Shown piece after piece: positions 1 through 5,635 of a stretch of DNA of 6,486 bases (the first letter of the stretch is position 1; each line of letters begins with the position of its first letter). Made by a program: the position numbers and the translations under genes. Location of the stretch: contig JAFYMJ010000089.1 in NCBI GenBank assembly GCA_017556665.1, forward strand, positions 1-6,486, given 5' to 3'. Below the pieces are notes generated by a model. The model searched no databases, had not been told where the DNA came from, and saw only the letters and a list, made by a program, of their open reading frames with translations. This DNA comes from Bacteroidales bacterium. GTDB lineage: Bacteria > Bacteroidota > Bacteroidia > Bacteroidales > UBA932.

Positions 1-236
1 TAACCTGGCAAATCTACCAGATACCAAGAATCGTTTATAAGGAAATGATTGACCAGCAGAGTTTTTCCTGGGGTTGGTGATGTTTTGGCCAACCCTTTAA
101 CTCCGCACAAAGAATTGATTAAAGATGATTTACCCACATTTGACCTTCCAATGAATGCAAACTCCGGAAGTTTCTGTTTTGGTTTATCTTTAAGCAATTG
201 GCTACTGCCAGCAAAAAGTGCCTTTGTAATTTTCAT
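1..236 (-). CDS. engB: Ribosome biogenesis GTP-binding protein EngB (YsxC/YihA), 3' part missing
   Basis: Reading the minus strand from the ATG at 236 gives 78 codons plus two bases, open to the window edge. The product starts [10 protein letters not shown]. It carries a P-loop (G1) GRSNVGKSS at residues 30-38, a G2 region KTSPTPGKT at 51-59 and a G3 motif DLPG at 75-78. The order [44 protein letters not shown] is diagnostic of EngB, a TrmE-Era-EngA-EngB-type cytoplasmic GTPase. By family knowledge it acts in late assembly of the 50S ribosomal subunit and is usually about 200 residues, so roughly 60 percent (with G4 and G5) lies outside the window. The start is fixed by the short N-terminal extension typical of the family. 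There is no Shine-Dalgarno upstream. It is divergent from xseA. Confidence 0.95.
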   Translation of the reverse strand, partial: MKITKALFAGSSQLLKDKPKQKLPEFAFIGRSNVGKSSLINSLCGVKGLAKTSPTPGKTLLVNHFLINDSWYLVDLPG

Positions 237-258
237 TCAAAAAATCTATAGTAGTATG

Positions 259-266
259 CAAAGGTA
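259..266 (-). promoter_or_regulatory. Candidate Bacteroidota -7 promoter element for engB
   Basis: On the minus strand these bases read TACCTTTG, a perfect match to the TAnnTTTG -7 consensus of the Bacteroidota primary sigma factor. It lies 22 bp upstream of the engB ATG, which would give a very short leader. No clear TTG/TTTG -33 element is found about 19-21 bp further upstream, so the call rests on the -7 box and its position. The box overlaps the left arm of the inverted repeat at 261-295. Confidence 0.5.
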
Positions 267-295
267 GTTAAAAATCCGCAATTTTTAGCTATCTT
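261..295. repeat. Near-perfect inverted repeat in the engB/xseA divergent region
   Basis: The left arm AAGGTAGTTAAAAAT (261-275) and the right arm ATTTTTAGCTATCTT (281-295) are inverted copies around a 5-base centre, CCGCA. Thirteen of 15 positions are complementary as DNA. The other two (268/288 and 264/292) are T-G oppositions, so a plus-strand transcript would pair over all 15 positions using two G-U wobbles, while a minus-strand transcript would have A-C mismatches there. It ends 25 bp before the xseA ATG. It could be an operator, a leader hairpin of the xseA transcript, or a chance AT-rich palindrome. It is not followed by an immediate T-run, so it is not a standard terminator, and no gene ends here. 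Confidence 0.6.
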
Positions 296-297
296 GT
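290..297 (+). promoter_or_regulatory. Weak candidate -7 element for xseA operon
   Basis: TATCTTGT sits in the right arm of the inverted repeat as the mirror partner of the leftward TACCTTTG box. It matches TAnnTTTG at only four of six defined positions, and no -33 element is visible at the right distance. It is recorded because a rightward promoter is needed in the 84-bp gap, unless the operon is transcribed from elsewhere, and this is the best match there. It starts 31 bp before the xseA start codon. Confidence 0.2.
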
Positions 298-320
298 AAT
301 GTTTTTAAAATTTAAGGCAA

Positions 321-1496
321 ATGGATAAAAATATAACTCTTGGAGAGTTGATGGGGCGGATAAAAAAAGAGGTAGAGAGTGAGCTTCCCCATATGGAATG
401 GGTTGTTGGAGAAATAAGCCAGGTGCAGGAGAATGCAAGCGGGCACTGTTATATTGAATTGGTTGAGTACAGGCAGTCTGATAAGGTTGTAGTGGCAAAG
501 GCCAGGGCGGTTATATGGGATTCTGAATACAGGATGATAAAGCCTTTCTTCCATTCTTTGACAGGGAGCAGAATAAAGGCGGGGATGAATGTACTGGTAA
601 AGGTAAAAGTAACTTATTCTGTTATATATGGACTTACTTTGGTGGTATATGATATAGATCCCTCATTTACAATTGGCGAGATGGAGTTGAAACGTCAGCA
701 AACCATTGCAAAGCTGCAGCAGGATGGGTGTATGGATATGAATTCGCAACTTCAACTGGCTGTCTTGCCTTGCAGGCTGGCTGTTATAAGTTCTGCAACA
801 GCTGCGGGTTATAGGGATTTTATGAATCATCTTAAGGGTAATGAGTTTGGTATAGGATTCAAGACAATGTTGTTTGATGCTGTAATGCAAGGGGATGAGG
901 CTCCTTGTTCAATTATTGCTGCAATGGAGCGGATTGCAGAGAGTGAGGAGGAGTATGATGCTGTTGTGATTATAAGGGGTGGAGGAGCTGTTATGGATCT
1001 TGTTTGCTTTGATGACTATGAACTTGCTCTGAATATAGCACAGTTCCCTCTTCCTGTTATTGTGGGGGTTGGACATGACCATGATTACCATGTGGCCGAT
1101 ATGGTGGCACATACATCTGTAAAGACACCAACTGCTGTGGCTGACTTTCTTGTTGAAAACTTTGTGCAAGAAAATCAAAAACTTACAAGGTTATATCAAA
1201 GAAGTTTGCTAACTTTGCACCGCAAAGTTTCCACAGAAATAGAAAAAGTTACAAAAAAACAAGCCAGGATAAGACTTGCTGTAACAGAGCAGATTCTTAA
1301 GAGAAAACTTGCTCTGGAGGTGATAGAAAAACGAATTGAGAATGCAGACCCTGCCAAAAAGCTTGGTAAAGGGTATGCTATAGTTGCAGTTGGAGGTGAA
1401 ATGGCAACTGCAAAAGATATTAAGGAGGGGGTAGAGGTGAGGCTTGTAATGGGGGATGGAAGTGTGGATTTTGTTGTAGGGAAGGTGTTGAACTAA
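321..1496 (+). CDS. xseA: Exodeoxyribonuclease VII large subunit
   Basis: This is the catalytic subunit of exonuclease VII, a cytoplasmic nuclease that degrades single-stranded DNA from both ends to oligonucleotides and acts in mismatch and damage repair. The 391-residue product has an N-terminal OB fold at about 1-115 (WVVGEISQVQENASGHCYIEL at 27-47 is its recognisable core, split here as WVVGEIS and SGHCYIEL). The catalytic domain spans about 140-280. Visible motifs are VISSATAAGYRDF (155-167), the glycine loop RGGG (219-222), GVGHDHD (249-255) with the conserved H252 and D255, D260, and KTPTAVADF (268-276). A charged helical segment follows (about 278-343), then the C-terminal KLGKGYAIV block (347-355). 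It is shorter than the E. coli protein (about 456), mainly in the helical segment. The ATG at 321 is preceded by AAGG only three bases away, too close to act as a Shine-Dalgarno. xseB follows after 12 bp. Confidence 0.96.
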   Translation: MDKNITLGELMGRIKKEVESELPHMEWVVGEISQVQENASGHCYIELVEYRQSDKVVVAKARAVIWDSEYRMIKPFFHSLTGSRIKAGMNVLVKVKVTYSVIYGLTLVVYDIDPSFTIGEMELKRQQTIAKLQQDGCMDMNSQLQLAVLPCRLAVISSATAAGYRDFMNHLKGNEFGIGFKTMLFDAVMQGDEAPCSIIAAMERIAESEEEYDAVVIIRGGGAVMDLVCFDDYELALNIAQFPLPVIVGVGHDHDYHVADMVAHTSVKTPTAVADFLVENFVQENQKLTRLYQRSLLTLHRKVSTEIEKVTKKQARIRLAVTEQILKRKLALEVIEKRIENADPAKKLGKGYAIVAVGGEMATAKDIKEGVEVRLVMGDGSVDFVVGKVLN

Positions 1497-1508
1497 ATTA
1501 TCGGGAAG

Positions 1509-1703
1509 ATGGAAAAGAGAGATATTACATACGAGCAGGCTATGGAGAGGCTGGAGGAGCTTGTGGAGAAAATGGAGTCTCCGCAGGCCACTTTGCAGGG
1601 TTTGGAGAGGGAGATGAAGGAGGCTATGGAGCTTATAAGGTTCTGTAAAGAGCAGCTTAAAGGGTATCAGGAGGAGTTTGACAATATATTAAATGAGAAC
1701 TAA
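1509..1703 (+). CDS. xseB: Exodeoxyribonuclease VII small subunit
   Basis: This is the small, non-catalytic subunit of exonuclease VII, which binds the helical region of XseA in several copies. The 64-residue product is nearly all predicted helix and rich in Glu and Lys. It shows the family pattern: ITYEQAMERLEELVEKMES at the N-terminus, then a second helix containing EREMKEAMELIRFCKEQL, where the MELIRFCKEQL block is typical. Its length is normal for the family (about 60-85). It begins 12 bp after xseA and ends 11 bp before glgB, so it is surely co-transcribed with xseA and probably with glgB. The coding strand is very purine-rich, because of the many GAG, AAG and GAA codons, and contains several internal Shine-Dalgarno-like stretches. 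Confidence 0.95.
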   Translation: MEKRDITYEQAMERLEELVEKMESPQATLQGLEREMKEAMELIRFCKEQLKGYQEEFDNILNEN

Positions 1704-1714
1704 CCAACTTAACT

Positions 1715-3682
1715 ATGTTATACACTAAAGATAAATATTTGGCTCCTTTTAAAAATGTGATTGTTAGAAGGAACAAAAAGCTTAAAGCTAAGAAGGAGGA
1801 GATAGCGGGTAAGAGGGGAAAGTTGTCTAAAGCCATAAATAACCATATATACTATGGCGTTCATCAGGAGGGGGATTTTATTTATTTTAGAGAGTGGGCT
1901 CCAAATGCAAAAGAGATTTATGTAATTGGAGATTTTAATGGTTGGAGTAAGGATATTGAGTTTAGAATGAGCAAGCTTGCCAATGGAAATTGGGAGCTTA
2001 AGGTTGCACCTGAAAGAATCAGACATAAAGATCTGTTCAAGTTTCTGGTAATATGGGAAGGGGGAGAAGGTGAGAGATTGCCGGCATATGCAACAAGATG
2101 TGTGCAAAATCCTGCAACAAAAGATTTTGCCGCTCAAATATGGTTTCCTGAGAATCCTTACAAATGGGAGCATAAAAGAGCTCCAAAAGTGGAGAACCCA
2201 TTAATTTATGAGGTGCATATTGGTATGTCTTCAGAAGAGTATGAGGTCGCTTCATTTAAAAGTTTTACAGAGAATGTTCTTCCCAGAATAGCTGATTTGG
2301 GATATAATACAATTCAGGTAATGGCGCTGCAAGAGCACCCTTACTATGGATCATTTGGTTACCAGGTGTCTAATTTCTTTGCACTTAGTTCTAGGTTTGG
2401 TACACCGGAAGAGTTTAAAAACTTGGTGGATACAGCTCACGGCTTGGGTATAGCTGTGATTATGGATATTGTTCACTCTCATGCAGTCAAGAATGAAAAT
2501 GAGGGTCTGAGCAAGCTGGATGGTACAACTACCACATATTTCCATCCCGGTGACAAGGGTGATCACCCGGCTTGGGGAACCAGATGTTTTGATTACGGAA
2601 AAAATGAAACTCTTTATTTCTTGCTGTCAAACTGCAAGTACTGGATGCAAGAGTTCAATTTGGATGGATTCCGTTTTGATGGTATTACAAGTATGCTTTA
2701 TTGGGACCACGGTCTTGGTAAATGCTTTACAGGTTATCCTGATTATTTTGACGGGAATACAGATGAAGATGCTTTAGTGTATCTTGGTTTGGCCAATATT
2801 CTGATTAAGGAGATTCACAAAGATGCCTTTACCATTGCAGAGGATATGAGTGGAATGCCAGGCCTTGCCGCACCAGTTAAAGAGGGTGGTTTTGGCTTTG
2901 ACTACAGAATGAGTATGGGTGTTCCGGATCATTGGATCAAATGGATTAAGGAGCTTAGTGACCAGAATTGGAATGTCTGTGACATCTGGTGGCAACTTAC
3001 CAACAAGAGAGCAGATGAAAAGACAATAAGCTACGCTGAGTGTCATGATCAGGCTATGGTGGGTGATAAAACAATCATCTTTAGGCTTATAGATGCAAAA
3101 ATGTACACCCATATGAGTTTGGACATGCCAGACTTTACCGTAGATAGAGGAATAGCATTACATAAGATGATAAGACTTGTAACATTGGCTACATCTGGTA
3201 ATGGCTACCTTACATTTATGGGTAACGAGTTTGGCCATCCGGAATGGATAGATTTTCCTAGAGAGGGAAATGACTGGTCCCATAAGCATGCTCGCCGACA
3301 ATGGAGTCTTGCTGACAGTCCATTCCTGAGATATCATAAATTGTTGAACTTTGACAAAGAGATGGTTCATCTTTTTGCAGAGAACAAGATTTTGGCCGCA
3401 CCACCTGTGTCTGTTTATAACGATGAGCAGAAACAAGTGCTTATTATGGAAAGAGGCGGTTTCTTGTTTGTATTTAACTTTAGTCCAACCAATTCTTATA
3501 CAGACTATCAGGTGCAAGTAGCTCCAGGTGAGTATAAGGTTGTGCTGGATAGTGACTGGGCCGAGTTCAATGGATTTGAACGGAATAAAAGGGATCAAAG
3601 GCACTTTACAATGGAAGATAGCAAACTGACGCTATACATTCCAAGCAGAAGTGCATTTGTACTAAAAAATGTAAACAAATAA
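1715..3682 (+). CDS. glgB: 1,4-alpha-glucan branching enzyme, eukaryote-like GH13_8 type
   Basis: The enzyme cuts an alpha-1,4-glucan chain and rejoins the piece through an alpha-1,6 bond, creating branches in glycogen in the cytoplasm. In the 655 residues, an N-terminal helical stretch is followed by a CBM48 domain at about 45-145 (FREWAPNAKEIYVIGDFNGW at 58-77). A GH13 barrel follows at about 160-550, then a C-terminal beta domain at about 560-653 ending YIPSRSAFVLKNV. The four GH13 regions are DIVHSH (251-256), GFRFDG (318-323, nucleophile D322), IAEDMSG (374-380, acid/base E376) and AECHDQ (441-446, transition-state stabiliser D445). All catalytic residues are intact. Blocks such as YYGSFGYQV, VHSHA, GFRFDGITSMLY, ECHDQAMVGDK, GNEFGHPEW and DFPREGN match human and yeast branching enzymes rather than E. 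coli GlgB. The next gene, a debranching enzyme, starts 21 bp downstream. Confidence 0.96.
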   Translation: MLYTKDKYLAPFKNVIVRRNKKLKAKKEEIAGKRGKLSKAINNHIYYGVHQEGDFIYFREWAPNAKEIYVIGDFNGWSKDIEFRMSKLANGNWELKVAPERIRHKDLFKFLVIWEGGEGERLPAYATRCVQNPATKDFAAQIWFPENPYKWEHKRAPKVENPLIYEVHIGMSSEEYEVASFKSFTENVLPRIADLGYNTIQVMALQEHPYYGSFGYQVSNFFALSSRFGTPEEFKNLVDTAHGLGIAVIMDIVHSHAVKNENEGLSKLDGTTTTYFHPGDKGDHPAWGTRCFDYGKNETLYFLLSNCKYWMQEFNLDGFRFDGITSMLYWDHGLGKCFTGYPDYFDGNTDEDALVYLGLANILIKEIHKDAFTIAEDMSGMPGLAAPVKEGGFGFDYRMSMGVPDHWIKWIKELSDQNWNVCDIWWQLTNKRADEKTISYAECHDQAMVGDKTIIFRLIDAKMYTHMSLDMPDFTVDRGIALHKMIRLVTLATSGNGYLTFMGNEFGHPEWIDFPREGNDWSHKHARRQWSLADSPFLRYHKLLNFDKEMVHLFAENKILAAPPVSVYNDEQKQVLIMERGGFLFVFNFSPTNSYTDYQVQVAPGEYKVVLDSDWAEFNGFERNKRDQRHFTMEDSKLTLYIPSRSAFVLKNVNK

Positions 3683-3703
3683 TTAATTTATAATAATTGT
3701 ACA

Positions 3704-5629
3704 ATGGCGTATTTGGAATTTAAAAAAGAGGAACTCGTAAATCTTGAGTATTCTTTGGAGCGCGAGATATTGTTGACCAACAGAGCCGGAGGTTATGTTA
3801 ATACAACAATAGTTGGTTGCAACACAAGAAAATATCATGGTTTGCTAGTTGTTCCAATTAAAAATTTTGGAGGAGAAAAACACATTCTTCTTTCAACTTT
3901 GCACGAGACTCTTATTCAACACGGGCAATGCTTCAATTTGGGCATAACCTCGTACGGAGATGTTTATGAGCCACGTGGTCACAAATACATTATTGATTTT
4001 GAAATGGACTATGCTTCTACAGTAGTGTACAGAGTAGGAGGTATGAAATTTGAGAAGACAATAATGTTTGTAAGAGACAGCGAGGAGGTATTGGTTAAAT
4101 ATACCCTTTTGGATGCTCACTCACCTACAACATTAAGAATTAAACCATTCTTGGCGTATAGAAACATCCACTCTCTTACTAAAGCAAACACTAATGCTAA
4201 TACAAGATATGCAGCTGTAGATAATGGTGTTGCATTCAATATGTATTCAGGTTTCCCTTCATTGCATTTGCAGCTTAACAAAAAGAATGAGTGGGTGGGA
4301 AGTCCAGACTGGTACAAAAATGTAGTGTATAAAGAGGAGAGCAGAAGAGGCTTTGCTTCATCTGAGGATTTGTTTGTACCAGGATATTTTGAAGTTCCAA
4401 TCAAGAAAGGTGAGAGTATCATCTTGTCTGCTTCAACTTCATTATGCCAATCAAAATCTTTGAAGTCAAGATTCGAGAAAGAGGTTGCCAAGCGTGATAA
4501 TTTAAGAAATTCATACGATGCATGTCTGAAACTTGCTGCAGACCAATTTGTAACCAAAATTGATAATGAGTACAGCATTTGTTCTGGATATTCTTGGGAT
4601 TATGAGAATCTTAGAGATTCGTTCAATGCACTTGCAGGTTTGACATTGTACAACAACGGTGATGCTGAAAGATTCGAGAGAATTATCAACAGTATCTACA
4701 AACAACATAAAGATGAGATTCTATATGGCGAGAATGCTCCTGATGTAGCTTTATGGTATGCAAGAGCAATCAGCCAATATATGAGTTTTGGTGCAACTAA
4801 AGAGAATTTGTGGAAGAAATTCGGTAAAGTGCTTACCGATATCATGAATTCATATGTAAAAGGTTACAGAAACAGTATATGGTTGCATGAGAATGGCTTG
4901 CTATGGGCTCAAAAGGATGGCGTTGCGTTAAGCTGGATGAACACATATGTAAGTGGTTTGCCAGTATGTAACAGATATGGATATCAGGTAGAGGTAAATG
5001 CATTATGGTATAATGCACTATGCCTTATCAGAGATTTGGCTGCTGCAAACAACAAACCTAAAGTTGCTGTAGAGGCAGAGATTATAATCAAGAAACTTGA
5101 CGAGAACTTCTCAAGAGTGTTCTGGTATGACCAGAAAGAGTATCTGGCAGACTTTGTAAATGACAGAGGCCAGAATGTATATGTAAGACCTAACCAACTT
5201 ATTGCAGTCAGCTTACCTTATTCTCCACTTGCAGAGGAGCAGAAGATGGGTGTTCTGAAAGTTGTAAAGAAAGAGCTTCTTACTGTTAGAGGTGTAAGAA
5301 CTCTAGCACCAAAGAACCCATTATATAAAGGTGTATATGAGGGCGACCAGAACAGTAGAGATATTGCTCACTACAACGGTTGTACATTCCCTTGGTTGTT
5401 GGGTCCATATGTAGAGGCACATTTGATTCTTGGGGCTAAAGGATTTGCAAAACAGGCAAAAGAACTTCTTAATGCATTTGAGGAGGATATCAATGTTCAT
5501 GGTATTGGCTCTATTGCCGAGATATATGATGGAGACCCTTCTCACAAACCTCATGGATGTATCTCTTCTGCATGCTCAGTAGCAGAGGTATTAAGAGCAA
5601 AGTACTTGTTAAACAGAATAAAAAAATAA
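3704..5629 (+). CDS. Glycogen debranching enzyme-like protein (GH133, amylo-alpha-1,6-glucosidase type)
   Basis: The family removes alpha-1,6-linked glucose at glycogen branch points. The 641 residues contain an N-terminal debranching domain at about 15-255, whose signature is LTNRAGGYVNTTIVGCNTRKYHGLLVV (24-50; key blocks LTNRAGGY and NTRKYHGLLV). An (alpha/alpha)6 GH133 domain follows at about 275-638. Recognisable blocks are GYSWDYENLRDSFNALAGL (295-313), EVNALWYNALCL (430-441), FPWLLGPYVEAHLILG (562-577) and IAEIYDGDPSHKPHGCI (604-620). By memory-based alignment with eukaryotic debranching enzymes, the likely catalytic acid is D305 (in LRD) and the base E606 (in AEIYDG); both are present. 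Several nearby signature positions differ from the usual family sequence (see findings). It lacks the GH13 transferase half of eukaryotic enzymes, as is normal in bacteria. There is no signal peptide, so it is cytoplasmic. The glycosyltransferase start is 6 bp downstream. Confidence 0.88.
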   Translation: MAYLEFKKEELVNLEYSLEREILLTNRAGGYVNTTIVGCNTRKYHGLLVVPIKNFGGEKHILLSTLHETLIQHGQCFNLGITSYGDVYEPRGHKYIIDFEMDYASTVVYRVGGMKFEKTIMFVRDSEEVLVKYTLLDAHSPTTLRIKPFLAYRNIHSLTKANTNANTRYAAVDNGVAFNMYSGFPSLHLQLNKKNEWVGSPDWYKNVVYKEESRRGFASSEDLFVPGYFEVPIKKGESIILSASTSLCQSKSLKSRFEKEVAKRDNLRNSYDACLKLAADQFVTKIDNEYSICSGYSWDYENLRDSFNALAGLTLYNNGDAERFERIINSIYKQHKDEILYGENAPDVALWYARAISQYMSFGATKENLWKKFGKVLTDIMNSYVKGYRNSIWLHENGLLWAQKDGVALSWMNTYVSGLPVCNRYGYQVEVNALWYNALCLIRDLAAANNKPKVAVEAEIIIKKLDENFSRVFWYDQKEYLADFVNDRGQNVYVRPNQLIAVSLPYSPLAEEQKMGVLKVVKKELLTVRGVRTLAPKNPLYKGVYEGDQNSRDIAHYNGCTFPWLLGPYVEAHLILGAKGFAKQAKELLNAFEEDINVHGIGSIAEIYDGDPSHKPHGCISSACSVAEVLRAKYLLNRIKK

Positions 5630-5635
5630 GAGAAG

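Noticed and set aside
49..267. Rightward open frame of 72 codons at the left edge
   Set aside because: It is the antisense shadow of engB, whose minus-strand frame has clear GTPase motifs over the same bases.
281..310. Possible intrinsic terminator formed by the 261-295 hairpin and the T-run at 302-306
   Set aside because: The stem is AT-rich, the T-run is separated from it by six bases, and no rightward gene ends upstream.
1677..1714. TTTG/TTGACA-like sequence at the end of xseB as a promoter for glgB
   Set aside because: At the proper spacing the downstream element reads TAACCAAC, which matches neither TAnnTTTG nor TATAAT.
1718..2173. Minus-strand open frame of 151 codons under glgB
   Set aside because: It resembles no family I know and lies wholly opposite conserved CBM48 coding sequence. 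Similar antisense frames at 3158-3604 and 4117-4578 are rejected for the same reason.
2392..2399. TAGGTTTG in glgB, and the similar TAGCTTTG at 5995-6002 in the glycosyltransferase gene
   Set aside because: Both match the -7 consensus but lie deep in conserved coding sequence, far from any downstream gene start. Such 8-mers with two free positions occur by chance.
3696..3705. Perfect 10-bp palindrome ATTGTACAAT overlapping the debranching enzyme start codon
   Set aside because: It is short and AT-rich, and palindromes of this size are expected by chance in a window of this length. There is no second copy at the other gene starts.
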